Positions 43,480 to 53,449 of a DNA stretch of 64,000 nucleotides are shown here, one piece after another; positions within the stretch are counted from its first letter, which is position 1; the number at the start of each line of letters is the position of its first letter. The notes under the pieces are model-generated. The model was not told the DNA's origin and did no database searches. It saw nothing but the letters and a program-made list of their open reading frames with translations. The DNA comes from JAUIAI01 sp045106815. GTDB lineage: Bacteria; Pseudomonadota; Gammaproteobacteria; Burkholderiales; Burkholderiaceae_E. The stretch lies in NCBI GenBank assembly GCA_045106815.1, contig JBGCFG010000005.1, forward strand, positions 31,849 to 95,848, read 5' to 3'. Position numbers and translations under genes: made by a program.

Positions 43480-44325
43480 CTACCGCCCAACCATCGCCAG
43501 TAAGCGACGAATGCGTTCCTCGGTTGCCGGATGGGTTGAAAACAATCCCCGTAAACCACCGCCTGATAGCGGGTTCATGATCATCATCTGGGCCGTTTCC
43601 GGATGCCGCTCGGCTGCTTCCAGCGGAATCCCTTTCGCATATCGATCGATTTTTTCAAGCGCGGTGGCGAGCGCTTGAGGATCACCACTGATCTCTCCGC
43701 CCATGCGATCAGCTTCATATTCGCGCGAGCGCGAGATCGCCATTTGAATCACCATCGCGGCCATCGGGGCGAGCAGTGCGATCAAGATCGACACAATGGG
43801 ATTTGCCGATCGACCGTCGCCACCGCGCCCGCCAAAGAACATCGCAAAGTTAGCCAGCGCAGAAATGGCGCCGGCCATCGTGGCTGAAATAGTGGAGGTC
43901 AGGATATCGCGGTTTTTCACGTGCGCTAGTTCATGCGCCATAACGCCTCGCAACTCTCGCTCGGTCAGGATTTCGAGAATGCCAGTGGTCGCCGCGACAG
44001 CTGCGTTATCTGGGTTCCGGCCCGTTGCAAACGCGTTGGGCGCGTTCTCCTGAATGAGATAGACCTTGGGCATTGGCAGGTTTGCCCGCTGTGCCAAATC
44101 CTGGACCATGCGATAAAACTGCGGCGCTGAGCTCTCGTCAACCGCTTGCGCGTTGTACATCCGCAAGACCATCTTGTCCGAGTTCCAGTAAGCCCAAATA
44201 TTGCCAATACCGGCAAATGCCAGCGCTAGCAGCATGCCCTGCTGGCCACCAATCATGGCGCCAAGCACACCAAACAGGCCCACAATGCCTGCCATTAACA
44301 GCCCGGTTTTAAACCAATTGAACAT
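43480..44325 (-). CDS. htpX: Heat-shock membrane protease HtpX (M48)
   Basis: 281 residues from the ATG at 44325, chosen because of the GAGGAG ribosome site and the standard MFNWFKT start; an upstream frame adds 26 unrelated residues. Zinc site H131-E-x-x-H135 (HELAH) with the third ligand Glu in SREYEADRMGGE, and four membrane segments. It degrades misfolded inner-membrane proteins. Confidence 0.93.
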   Translation of the reverse strand: MFNWFKTGLLMAGIVGLFGVLGAMIGGQQGMLLALAFAGIGNIWAYWNSDKMVLRMYNAQAVDESSAPQFYRMVQDLAQRANLPMPKVYLIQENAPNAFATGRNPDNAAVAATTGILEILTERELRGVMAHELAHVKNRDILTSTISATMAGAISALANFAMFFGGRGGDGRSANPIVSILIALLAPMAAMVIQMAISRSREYEADRMGGEISGDPQALATALEKIDRYAKGIPLEAAERHPETAQMMIMNPLSGGGLRGLFSTHPATEERIRRLLAMVGR

Positions 44326-44430
44326 TCTTAAACTCCTCAGACAAGACCGGCGCAGCCACATAGAGAATTGCTGCACCCCACTGTAGATGGGGGCTTGCAC
44401 CAATCAGGCAAGTGGCCAGAGACGGCAAGC

Positions 44431-45405
44431 TCACTGACCTGCAATACCAAACTGCTGACCCGTCACAATTGGGGCTTGTGCCTGCTGAAACGCCTCAATA
44501 GGGATTCTCTTGCCGCCCGGCCGTTGCACCTCGAGCAGTTGTAACCCTGCGTCATCGCCGCAGGCAACGATTAGTTGGCTTCGGTCGCCGAGCAAGACGC
44601 GACCGGGTGATCCTGTCAGATGCCTGCTTCGCAACTCATCCGCTGGTATCAATGCCGATCGCCAGACTTTTATTGGCGCGGCGTCTGGCGTCGCCAAACT
44701 GACTGTGGTGCCAGGGCTGGGATCAAATGCTCTTATCCGATCATGCAGAACCTTCGCTGGCTTCGTGAAATCAAGCGCCCGTTCTGCAGGCGTGATCTTG
44801 TGCGCATAGCTAACACCGGCTTCTGGTTGAGCCGTAGCTATTAGAGCGTCCGACTCAAGTCCATCGAGTGCTTCGATAATCGCCAACGCCCCGAGTTTAG
44901 TCAGTGTTTCCAAAAGCTGACCGCCTGAGTCATCAGGACCAATTCGACAAGTCTTTTCTAACCAGACCGGCCCAGTGTCGAGGCCCGCTTCCATCTGCAT
45001 AATGCAAACACCACTCGCGGTATCCCCGGCCTCAATGGCCCGCTGAATCGGCGCGGCGCCACGCCACCGTGGCAACAGAGACGCATGAATATTCAGGCAT
45101 CCGTACGCGGGCAGCCCTAACAAGCCCTCTGGCAAAATTAGCCCGTAGGCCGCGACAATCATGGCATCGAGGCCACTCTGGCGAATTGGTTCCCAAGTGT
45201 TCGGGTCTTTCAGGCTGGTGGGCTGAAAGACGGGCAGCCCATGGTGCAGGGCGACGGTCTTGACAGCACTGGCGCGCATCCTTTTGCCTCTGCCCGCCGG
45301 TCGGTCAGGTTGGGTCAGGACCAACTCGACCTGATGCCGCGATGCAATGAGCGCTTCCAGCGCGCGAGCCGCGAATGCCGGCGTCCCAGCAAATGCAAGC
45401 CGCAT
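44431..45405 (-). CDS. fmt: Methionyl-tRNA formyltransferase
   Basis: 324 residues. Formyl-transferase domain with the NIHASLLPRWRGAAPIQRAI catalytic segment, the GVCIMQMEAGLDTGP region (catalytic Asp) and a C-terminal OB-type domain. It formylates initiator Met-tRNA using 10-formyl-THF. It follows def by 15 bp in one operon. Confidence 0.95.
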   Translation of the reverse strand: MRLAFAGTPAFAARALEALIASRHQVELVLTQPDRPAGRGKRMRASAVKTVALHHGLPVFQPTSLKDPNTWEPIRQSGLDAMIVAAYGLILPEGLLGLPAYGCLNIHASLLPRWRGAAPIQRAIEAGDTASGVCIMQMEAGLDTGPVWLEKTCRIGPDDSGGQLLETLTKLGALAIIEALDGLESDALIATAQPEAGVSYAHKITPAERALDFTKPAKVLHDRIRAFDPSPGTTVSLATPDAAPIKVWRSALIPADELRSRHLTGSPGRVLLGDRSQLIVACGDDAGLQLLEVQRPGGKRIPIEAFQQAQAPIVTGQQFGIAGQ

Positions 45406-45420
45406 CAGTAGCGCCGCTGA

Positions 45421-45927
45421 CTAGGCGCCTTGGCGCTCAAGCTTGACCATTTTGGATTTAATGCGGCTCTGTTTCAGCCGCGACAAATACTGAACAAACA
45501 CCTTGCCTTCCAGATGATCCATTTCGTGCTGGATACAAACGGCCAAAATGCCTGTACAAAGCTTTTCGTAGGGTTCCCCTTCACGATTAAGGGCTCGAAT
45601 CGTGACTGAATCCGGACGTTCGACGGTTTCATATATGCCCGGTACTGACAGACAGCCTTCCTCGTGGTCTGTTACCTCGGCGGAAGACGTCACGATCTCC
45701 GGGTTGATGAACACCTCTAAATCAGATTTATCGTCTGAAACATCAATCACAATGACGCGTTCGTGCACATTTACCTGGGTTGCTGCCAATCCGATGCCGG
45801 GCGCTTCGTACATCGTTTGAGCCATGTCATCGACCAATTGACGAATGCGATCGTCCACATTGGCGACCGGTTGTGCCACCAGGTGCAATCGGGGATCGGG
45901 GTATTTGAGGATCTCTAGTACGGCCAT
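45421..45927 (-). CDS. def: Peptide deformylase
   Basis: 168 residues with the three PDF motifs: GIGLAATQV, EGCLSVPG (Cys ligand) and HEMDHLEG (two His ligands and the catalytic Glu). It removes N-formyl groups from nascent proteins. It is transcribed before fmt. Confidence 0.96.
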   Translation of the reverse strand: MAVLEILKYPDPRLHLVAQPVANVDDRIRQLVDDMAQTMYEAPGIGLAATQVNVHERVIVIDVSDDKSDLEVFINPEIVTSSAEVTDHEEGCLSVPGIYETVERPDSVTIRALNREGEPYEKLCTGILAVCIQHEMDHLEGKVFVQYLSRLKQSRIKSKMVKLERQGA

Positions 45928-46286
45928 CGGTGCAGAGCGACCGTCTGGCGGGCCGCTGTATCAGATAAATCGTTAAAAAACAATAGCTTACGCGGGTTTT
46001 ACTGGGCTCGGCCGGGTGCTGTTAGCAACGTGAGGGGGTCCAAACCGGGCAATTTCGGTTGACAATTGAACCTGTTGAATGAAGGCAGAACTTGACCCGA
46101 ACCCGATTCTAAATGCCTGTCAGCGCGTCATTGAATAAGCATTGGTGCCAAGACCAAGTTTTTCAACCGGCGCAGTGACCAGGTCAGGACACAACAGAAA
46201 CCGGAGCAAGGTGACCAAGCGCCAGACACGACATTTTTGCCTGTCTGATGCAGGCGCCGAAGTGACTATCCGCTATGGACTCAGCT
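45928..46286. other. def-LysM divergent intergenic region
   Basis: About 360 bp that should contain the promoters of the def-fmt operon and of the LysM gene. A lone TTGACA is at 46059-46064, but no matching -10 is seen 16-18 bp away. No gene or structured RNA is recognised. Confidence 0.4.
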
Positions 46287-47396
46287 ATGAAAAAGTGTAT
46301 CACTAAGCTTGCCGCCGCCGCGCTTGGGCTTGCCCTGAGCCAGCCGCTGCTGGCTCAAAACCTCGAACTGTCACCCAATGCGCCCGACAGCTACACCGTC
46401 GTCAAAGGCGACACGCTCTGGGACATCTCAGGCCGCTTCCTGTCCAAGCCCTGGCGCTGGCCAGAGATCTGGCAGCTCAACCGCGAAGCCATTGAGGACC
46501 CGCACTGGATCTACCCGGGTGACGTGGTCTACCTTGATATGAGCGGGCCGCAGCCCCGGTTGCGCCTGGGTAAGTCAGTCGGTGGTTCCAGAGAAGGGTA
46601 CAACCGAGACCTGGCAGCCAATGGCGCCGGCTCGGCTAACGGTATCAATGGCGCCAACGGCTCGAGCCGGCTGCAACCCATGATCCGTTCACAGCCGCTT
46701 GATGACGATGCAATCCCAACCGTCAACATGGCAGCTATTGAAGCCTTTCTGACCCGACCGCTTATTGTTGGCCCGGAAGAGCTGCAGTCCAATCCGCGGA
46801 TCGTTGCCACCCAGGAAGGCCGGGTCTATCTCGGCACTGGCGACAAGGCATATGTCCGTGGGATTACCGACGAGACCGTCAGCGAATATCACGTCTATCG
46901 TCGAGCCAAGCCCTTGCTGGATCCCGATACGCGCAAGCCCATTGCCTATGAAGCGCAATTCATTGGTTCGGCCAAAGTTGAGAAGAAAGGTGATCCTGCC
47001 ACCCTCAAAGTAGCCAGCATGAATGCTGAGGTTGGTGTCGGTGATCGCTTAATGCCCGCGCTGGAATCTCGCATCATGAACGTCGTGCCGAGAGCACCTC
47101 AGGCTGAGATCAATGGCCGAATCGTTTCGGTTCACCGGGGTGTGTCCCAGATCGGCAAGAACTCTATCGTGGCAATCAATCGCGGCAAAGGTCAGGGGCT
47201 CGATGTTGGCCATGTCCTGTCTGTCAAGCAACGCGGCCGCTGGATTAAAGATCCAGAAACCCGTGAAGCCATAGCGCTTCCGGATGAGGCGGTTGGCCAC
47301 ATGATGATCTTCAGGGTCTTCGATCAAATCGCGTATGGTTTGATTATGGAAGCTTCTGAGTTGATTGCAGTTGGTGACGTCGTTACGCAACCCTGA
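46287..47396 (+). CDS. LysM peptidoglycan-binding protein
   Basis: 369 residues from the ATG at 46287: a signal peptide cleaved after LAQ, then one LysM repeat (YTVVKGDTLWDISGRFL...NREAIEDPHWIYPGDVVYL). A large C-terminal part of unknown fold follows. The gene is the standard neighbour of dprA in betaproteobacteria, opposite def. It probably associates with the cell wall. Confidence 0.85.
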   Translation: MKKCITKLAAAALGLALSQPLLAQNLELSPNAPDSYTVVKGDTLWDISGRFLSKPWRWPEIWQLNREAIEDPHWIYPGDVVYLDMSGPQPRLRLGKSVGGSREGYNRDLAANGAGSANGINGANGSSRLQPMIRSQPLDDDAIPTVNMAAIEAFLTRPLIVGPEELQSNPRIVATQEGRVYLGTGDKAYVRGITDETVSEYHVYRRAKPLLDPDTRKPIAYEAQFIGSAKVEKKGDPATLKVASMNAEVGVGDRLMPALESRIMNVVPRAPQAEINGRIVSVHRGVSQIGKNSIVAINRGKGQGLDVGHVLSVKQRGRWIKDPETREAIALPDEAVGHMMIFRVFDQIAYGLIMEASELIAVGDVVTQP

Positions 47397-48561
47397 TCTA
47401 GCCACACTCCCCCCGCCAGGCCGCGATGAACTCGCGGCCTGGTTGCGTCTGAGTCTTACGGATGGCGTGGGTGCCGCTACCGCCGTAATGCTCTTGAGCG
47501 TGTTTGGCAGTCCAGAGCGGGTTTTGGGTGCCAGCCATCGAGCCGTCAGCGAAGTTGTGGGCGCGGCAATTGCCACGCGCCTTGTCCGCCTAGATCCTGA
47601 GGTCGATGCCCGGGTTGAGTCCAGCCTGGCTTGGGCAGATCACCCAGATCAGCACATTCTTACGCTGGGCGAGCCCCACTATCCCAGGTCGCTGCTGGAT
47701 ATTCCTGACCCACCCGTTTTGCTGTTTGTGCGCGGTGACGTTAACTGCCTGAACCAGCCAATGCTCGCTATTGTCGGCAGCCGCCACGCCAGCCGTGGAG
47801 GCCTGGAAAACGCACAGGCATTTGCCCATGAGCTCGCAGCTCGGGGCATCTGCATTGCCAGCGGACTCGCACTGGGTATAGACGGCGCTGCCCATCAAGG
47901 CGCGATAGCCGCCAACGGCCTGACGGTTGGCGTGCTGGGTACCGGCCTGGCTAATATATACCCAGCTCGACACCGCGCATTGGCTGACAAGGTCTGCCTG
48001 AACGGGGCACTCGTTTCAGAGTTTGATCTCGCATCCGGGCCCCGGCGTGGTCACTTCCCGCGAAGAAATCGAATCATTGCCGGTCTGAGCGCTGGTGTTT
48101 TGGTGATCGAAGCAGCCAGTCAGAGTGGGTCTCTAATTACTGCTCGACTGGCTGGCGAATATGGACGGGATGTATTTGCTGTCCCTGGGTCCATCCACTC
48201 GCCTCATTCAAAAGGCTGCCACCGCCTCATTCGCGATGGCGCCCGCCTGGTCGAATCCACCGAGGATGTCTTGTCCGAATGCCGGCCCGACTTCCTGTCA
48301 GCCGCCAATGCCTGTCGGGAGTTGATCAGTCCATCCGCGTCGGCTATCAGGGTTGTAAAACAATCCGAATCTAATCTGGATAAGGACAGCCGAGCAGTTT
48401 TGAAATCGATGGGTTGGGATAGTGTAAGTTATGACTCACTTTCATCAAAAGTCAATCTGGATAACTCCCAACTTGACCATACATTGCTTCAACTAGAGCT
48501 TGACGGTTGGCTTGAGCGCTCACCGGATGGGCGACTCACCAGGCTCAGTGGTCCGGCGTGA
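47365..48561 (+). CDS. dprA: DNA-processing protein DprA
   Basis: 398 residues. Central Rossmann-like DprA domain with VGSRHASRGG, SGLALGIDGAAHQGA, RRNRIIAGLSAGVLVIEA and SGSLITARLA, plus a C-terminal winged helix. It loads RecA onto incoming single-stranded DNA in natural transformation. The TTG at 47365 overlaps the LysM gene by 32 bp. The exact start is uncertain; nearby TTG and GTG codons are alternatives. Confidence 0.92.
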   Translation: MQLVTSLRNPDLATLPPPGRDELAAWLRLSLTDGVGAATAVMLLSVFGSPERVLGASHRAVSEVVGAAIATRLVRLDPEVDARVESSLAWADHPDQHILTLGEPHYPRSLLDIPDPPVLLFVRGDVNCLNQPMLAIVGSRHASRGGLENAQAFAHELAARGICIASGLALGIDGAAHQGAIAANGLTVGVLGTGLANIYPARHRALADKVCLNGALVSEFDLASGPRRGHFPRRNRIIAGLSAGVLVIEAASQSGSLITARLAGEYGRDVFAVPGSIHSPHSKGCHRLIRDGARLVESTEDVLSECRPDFLSAANACRELISPSASAIRVVKQSESNLDKDSRAVLKSMGWDSVSYDSLSSKVNLDNSQLDHTLLQLELDGWLERSPDGRLTRLSGPA

Positions 48562-48796
48562 TGCAGGGTTTCAACTTGCCTGAGCGGGTTGCGATCCTTA
48601 TGATCACTGTGCATGTCGCCTTTCCGGAGCGCTAATAAGCGTTATTGAGTCCGGGCCGCTAGCTTGTATCAATAGGTGGATTTGAGGTGATTTTGGGCGA
48701 AGTTAAGCCTCGCTCAGGTTCTTTTGAGCGGCTTTAGGCCGCTTTCTAATTTCTAACCATGGTTGTCATAGGAGTTTGCCCCTGACGGGGTTGCTG

Positions 48797-51523
48797 ATGA
48801 GTAAATCGCTGATAATCGCCGAGAAACCTTCTGTCGCCGGTGACATCGCCCGCTCCCTGGGTGGTCTCAAGCGCGAGAAGGACTTTTTCGAAGGTGACGA
48901 GTACGTCGTCACGTCGGCTGTGGGCCACCTGCTTGAAATCAAGGCACCCGAGGGTGTAGAGGTCAAGAGAGGCAAGTGGTCGTTCGCGAATTTGCCGGTT
49001 ATTCCTGGCCACTTCGATCTGAACCCGATTGCGCGCACCGAAGATCGCCTAAAGCTGCTCGCCAAACTTATCAAGCGTAAAGATATCGATACCATCATCA
49101 ACGCTTGTGACGCGGGACGCGAAGGCGAGCTGATTTTCAGGTTGATCGTTCAGCACACCAAAGCAAAGCAGCCCATCCAGCGGCTGTGGTTGCAATCCAT
49201 GACACCAAAAGCGATCCGCGAAGCCTTCGAAAAGCTTCGTGATGATGAGCAAATGCGGCCGCTTGCTGACGCTGCGCGCTGTCGCTCAGAGGCTGACTGG
49301 CTGGTTGGTATCAATGGGACACGCGCAATGACCGCGTTCAACTCCCAGGACGGTGGGTTCTACCTTACGACCGTTGGGCGAGTGCAAACGCCTACCCTGA
49401 CCATCGTGGTTGAGCGCGAAGAAGCTATTAAGAGATTTATTTCGCGACCGTACTACGAGATTCACGGTGAGTTCGAGGTTGCTGCCGGGCAATATCTAGG
49501 CCGCTGGTTCGATCCGAGTTTCAAGAAAAGTGAGGACGACCCCGAGGCACGAGCTGAGCGGCTATGGGATCGGGAAAGCGCCGAAGCCATCGAGCGTGCC
49601 TGCAAGGGCCAGCAAGCTGAGGTTTCTGAAGAAACCAAACCCTCAACTCAAAGCGCACCGATGCTCTTCGACCTAACCAGTTTGCAGCGCGAAAGCAATG
49701 CACGGTTTGGATTCAGCGCGAAGGCGACGCTTTCTTTGGCACAGGCGCTCTATGAGCGGCATAAGGTGCTGACCTACCCGCGTACTGATTCGCGTGCCCT
49801 ACCGGAAGATTATCTACCGACCGTGCGCGATACGCTGGGCATTCTAAGAGACGAATCCAGCCAGCGCTTGTCTGAAATTACTGGCGGCAGTGGAGGCAAT
49901 CCGATTGGACCTCATGCCGGCAAAATTCTCTCCAATGAATGGGTCAAGCCAAACAAAAGAATTTTCAATGACGCCAAGATCTCCGATCACTTTGCGATCA
50001 TTCCGACTTTGCAGGCACCCAAGAACTTAAGCGAAGCAGAAGCCAAGGTATACGACCTGGTTGTCAGACGGTTCATGGCCGTGTTTTTTCCGCCTGCAGA
50101 ATTCAGAAACACCACCCGCATTTCCAAGATTGGCGAGCACCATTTTAAGACTGAGGGCAAGGTCATGGTCAAACCGGGTTGGCTTGCGATCTATGGTCGC
50201 GAGGCGATTGCCGGCGAAGGCACCTTGGTGGCAGTAGAAGACAATGAGAAGTCAACGGCCGAGCATGTCGAAGTACGCGACCTCGCCACTCGGCCACCGG
50301 CGCGCTACACCGAGGCAACCTTGTTGTCAGCGATGGAAGGCGCCGGCAAGCTGGTTGATGATGATGATCTGCGCGAGGCTATGGCCGGCAAGGGGCTCGG
50401 TACACCGGCGACCCGTGCGGCCATTATTGAAGGCCTGATCAGCGAGAACTATCTGATTCGCGAAGACAAGTCGCTCATGCCGACAACCAAAGCATTTCAA
50501 TTGCTGACCTTGCTGCGTGGTCTTGGTGTTACAGAACTCACCATGCCTGAGTTAACCGGCGAGTGGGAAAGCAAGCTGTCGCAAATTGAGCGCGGACAGC
50601 TCGAGCGCGAAGCTTTCATGCAGGAGATCAGCAAGATGGCGGAGCAAATTGTTGCTCGCGCTAAAAACTACGGTGCTACGACAGTGCCGGGTGACTATTC
50701 AGACTTATCTTCGCCCTGCCCTAATTGCGGTGGCCAGGTTAAAGAAAACTACAAGCGTTTTGCCTGTACGCAATGCGATTTTTCCATCACCAAAATCCCC
50801 GGCAGTCGGCAACTTGAGGTTCCTGAAGCAGAAACCTTGATTACTGAAAAAACGATTGGGCCTTTGCAAGGGTTTCGAAGTCGCATGGGCAGACCATTTG
50901 CTGCCATTTTAAAGCTCACGTCTGAACACAAGCTCGAGTTTGACTTTGGTCAAGATGATGACGAAAACAGCGAGCCAGTCGATTTTTCTGGCCAACAAAG
51001 CCTGGGTGTCTGCCCGAAGTGTCAGTCCAGCGTTTATGAGCATGGGATGAATTACATCTGCGAGAAAGCAGTTGGCCCAAATAAGAGCTGCGACTTCCGC
51101 TCCGGTAAAGTCATCTTGCAACAGGAAATCGAACCTGAGCAAGTTCGCAAGCTATTGACTGAGGGGCGCACTGACCTGCTCACAGGGTTTGTCTCGTCAA
51201 GGACTCGCCGGAAATTCAAGGCATACCTAAAGCGTGGTGACGACGGCAAGGTTGGCTTTGAGTTTGAAGCCCGCAAACCTAAGGCTGGCGAAGATGGCAC
51301 AGCTACCAGCAAAAAGGCGGCCAAGAAACCTGCTGCCAAGAAAGCGGCCACTAAAAAGGCTGCAAGCAAGAAGCCCGCTGCCAAGAAAGCTGCAGCTAAA
51401 AAGTCCTCAGCGAAAAAGCCTGCTGCTAAAAAAGCAGCGAGCAAAAAACCTGCTGTCAAAAATGATAAGGCGGAGGCATCGGCTGACAGCGATGGTTCTG
51501 CCGCAACACAAGGCGCTGACTAA
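48797..51523 (+). CDS. topB: DNA topoisomerase III with histone-like C-terminal tail
   Basis: 908 residues. Toprim domain (IIAEKPSVAGDIA, DAGREGELIFRL), active-site Tyr Y327 (LTYPRTDSRALP), GLGTPATRAAIIE, a zinc-ribbon-like CPNCGG...CTQC and a second CPKC element. The last 60-70 residues are Ala/Lys repeats of the AAKKPAAKK type, resembling histone H1 or HU tails, which bind DNA without sequence preference. A leftward small gene follows. The start at 48797 (MSKSLII) is favoured over an ATG-like start 7 codons earlier. Confidence 0.92.
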   Translation: MSKSLIIAEKPSVAGDIARSLGGLKREKDFFEGDEYVVTSAVGHLLEIKAPEGVEVKRGKWSFANLPVIPGHFDLNPIARTEDRLKLLAKLIKRKDIDTIINACDAGREGELIFRLIVQHTKAKQPIQRLWLQSMTPKAIREAFEKLRDDEQMRPLADAARCRSEADWLVGINGTRAMTAFNSQDGGFYLTTVGRVQTPTLTIVVEREEAIKRFISRPYYEIHGEFEVAAGQYLGRWFDPSFKKSEDDPEARAERLWDRESAEAIERACKGQQAEVSEETKPSTQSAPMLFDLTSLQRESNARFGFSAKATLSLAQALYERHKVLTYPRTDSRALPEDYLPTVRDTLGILRDESSQRLSEITGGSGGNPIGPHAGKILSNEWVKPNKRIFNDAKISDHFAIIPTLQAPKNLSEAEAKVYDLVVRRFMAVFFPPAEFRNTTRISKIGEHHFKTEGKVMVKPGWLAIYGREAIAGEGTLVAVEDNEKSTAEHVEVRDLATRPPARYTEATLLSAMEGAGKLVDDDDLREAMAGKGLGTPATRAAIIEGLISENYLIREDKSLMPTTKAFQLLTLLRGLGVTELTMPELTGEWESKLSQIERGQLEREAFMQEISKMAEQIVARAKNYGATTVPGDYSDLSSPCPNCGGQVKENYKRFACTQCDFSITKIPGSRQLEVPEAETLITEKTIGPLQGFRSRMGRPFAAILKLTSEHKLEFDFGQDDDENSEPVDFSGQQSLGVCPKCQSSVYEHGMNYICEKAVGPNKSCDFRSGKVILQQEIEPEQVRKLLTEGRTDLLTGFVSSRTRRKFKAYLKRGDDGKVGFEFEARKPKAGEDGTATSKKAAKKPAAKKAATKKAASKKPAAKKAAAKKSSAKKPAAKKAASKKPAVKNDKAEASADSDGSAATQGAD

Positions 51524-51530
51524 GCGGGGG

Positions 51531-51761
51531 TCAGGCGGCCTTGGGTGCGCTATCTACAACCCAACGTGCCAGCGCCTTCTGGTGATCCAGCGTAACTGAG
51601 TCTGCTTTGAATGCTCTGTGCCCGCGAAAGATCAACTCGCCGTACAGATCAGCGAGCAGGCTGACATCTGACGACAAGGCCGCTTCGTGGCCTACGGAAG
51701 GTTCTGTCTGCCTCGCCCGGTTAATGGCAAGCTCTAGATCAGTAATTGAAATGATGTCCAT
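51531..51761 (-). CDS. DUF3717 small protein
   Basis: 76 residues. The N-terminal SITDLELAINRARQTEPSVG followed by LADLYGELIFR matches the short DUF3717 family known from Burkholderia and relatives. No function is known. It is convergent with topB (7 bp gap) and divergent from chaC. Confidence 0.68.
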   Translation of the reverse strand: MDIISITDLELAINRARQTEPSVGHEAALSSDVSLLADLYGELIFRGHRAFKADSVTLDHQKALARWVVDSAPKAA

Positions 51762-51797
51762 AACACTCAGATTATCAGATTACGGCCTTCCCCAATT

Positions 51798-52472
51798 ATG
51801 AGTCTTTCTCGCGAACATCTTGTTAATGGCATGTTCAACAAAATGGCTGCCGAGCATGCTGGTGACGATGGCCCGCAGCCATTGACCGAACAAGAGCTAT
51901 CGGACTCCATGCAATCGCTCCTCAAAGACTCCCCCGCAAAAAACCACGTCTGGGTGTTTGGATACGGCTCCTTGATCTGGAATCCGATTTTTCATCATGA
52001 TCAGCAGCACCGGGCGACTTTGTACGGATATCGGAGAAAATTCTGCCTGAAGACAAAGCTCAGCCGCGGCACACCCGATCAGCCGGGTTTACTCCTGGGC
52101 CTCGAACCTGGTGGCTCTTGCTCTGGCATTGCTTATCGATTGTGCGGCGAACAGTTGCACGAAGATCTGACCCTTTTGTGGCGACGGGAAATGGTTACCG
52201 GCGCGTATCGCCCACGTTGGGTCTCACTGAAAACAGATGATGCGCCGATTACTGGCCTCGCGTTTGTGATGAATCGCCAATATGTCCACTATGCCTGTGG
52301 CTTGAGCGATGAAGAGACAGCCAAGGTCCTGGCTGTCGCCAAAGGGCCCCTCGGTACTTGCGCTGAATACCTGTTCAACACATACGATGGTTTGCACCAA
52401 CATGGCATTAAGGACAATCACATGCTAGAACTCGTTGAGCGGGTCAAACGACTTCACACGAGTACCGAATGA
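51798..52472 (+). CDS. chaC: ChaC-type gamma-glutamylcyclotransferase
   Basis: 224 residues. VFGYGSLIWNP near residue 55 is the substrate loop and the RE of LWRREMVTG contains the catalytic Glu. ChaC acts on glutathione, giving 5-oxoproline and Cys-Gly. The end overlaps the next gene by ATGA, so expression is coupled to a PLP dehydratase. Confidence 0.88.
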   Translation: MSLSREHLVNGMFNKMAAEHAGDDGPQPLTEQELSDSMQSLLKDSPAKNHVWVFGYGSLIWNPIFHHDQQHRATLYGYRRKFCLKTKLSRGTPDQPGLLLGLEPGGSCSGIAYRLCGEQLHEDLTLLWRREMVTGAYRPRWVSLKTDDAPITGLAFVMNRQYVHYACGLSDEETAKVLAVAKGPLGTCAEYLFNTYDGLHQHGIKDNHMLELVERVKRLHTSTE

Positions 52473-53449
52473 ATCAATCAGATCTCGCCCCTTCGTTTGA
52501 AGATGTACAAGCTGCCGCTCGCCGTTTGAAAGGTGCAGCGCACCGCACACCTGTTATGCAGTCGTCAACGGCCAATCAAATGACCGGTGCTGCTTTGTTC
52601 TTTAAATGCGAGAACCTGCAAAGAATTGGCGCCTTCAAATTCAGAGGGGCTTACAACGCAATTGCAAAGCTTGATGCCAAGCAGCGCCAGCGGGGCGTGA
52701 TCGCCTACTCTTCCGGCAACCATGCTCAGGCCATAGCAAAGGCAGGTGACATGCTGGGTTGTCCAGCCACTATTGTGATGCCTGAAGATGCACCGCCTCT
52801 CAAACTCGCGGCAACCCGTGGCTACGGCGCGAATGTCGTGACCTATGACCGCTACACTCAGAATCGCGAGACTATCGCTAACGACATTGCACTTGAAAAT
52901 GGATTAACCATCATTCCGCCGTATAACCACCAGGATGTTTTGGCTGGTCAGGGGACAGCGGCGCTGGAACTGTTTGAAGAAGTGGGCGAGCTGGATGTAT
53001 TGCTCGTATGCGTCGGTGGCGGTGGCTTGATTGCTGGTTGTTCACTGGCAGCGGGTGAATTGTCTAAAGACTGTGAAGTAATTGGCGTTGAGCCGTTGGC
53101 CGGTAATGATGTTCAACAATCCCTTGAAACCGGCTCGCCAGTTTCGATTGATGTTCCCAAAACGATCGCCGATGGCGCGCAAACGCAGTGTGTTGGCTCG
53201 CTAACGTTTCCCGTTATTCAGAAGCATGTTTCATCTATCCTGACCGTGACGGACGAATCGTTAGTTAGAACGATGAAATGGTTTGGCGAGCGAATGAAGA
53301 TGGTAGTTGAACCGACTGGCTGCCTTGCAGCAGCTGTGGCTCTCGAGAATCATTTGCCAATCAAAGGCAAGCGTGTTGGTGTGCTGATTAGCGGCGGTAA
53401 CGTCGACATGAACCGATACGCCTCACTCATTGCGTCGTTGTCAGTGTAG
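52469..53449 (+). CDS. PLP-dependent threonine/serine dehydratase (serine racemase family)
   Basis: 326 residues, without the C-terminal ACT regulatory domain of biosynthetic IlvA. The Schiff-base lysine is K57 in GAFKFRGA; SSGNHAQAIA and the phosphate-binding VGGGGLIAG loop are intact. It is therefore a catabolic threonine deaminase or serine racemase. It overlaps chaC at its start and the unknown Fur-linked gene by 9 bp at its end. Confidence 0.85.
   Translation: MNQSDLAPSFEDVQAAARRLKGAAHRTPVMQSSTANQMTGAALFFKCENLQRIGAFKFRGAYNAIAKLDAKQRQRGVIAYSSGNHAQAIAKAGDMLGCPATIVMPEDAPPLKLAATRGYGANVVTYDRYTQNRETIANDIALENGLTIIPPYNHQDVLAGQGTAALELFEEVGELDVLLVCVGGGGLIAGCSLAAGELSKDCEVIGVEPLAGNDVQQSLETGSPVSIDVPKTIADGAQTQCVGSLTFPVIQKHVSSILTVTDESLVRTMKWFGERMKMVVEPTGCLAAAVALENHLPIKGKRVGVLISGGNVDMNRYASLIASLSV

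Noticed and set aside
46059..46064. TTGACA as a -35 box for the LysM gene
   Set aside because: No -10 element at a usable distance, and the gene starts over 220 bp away.
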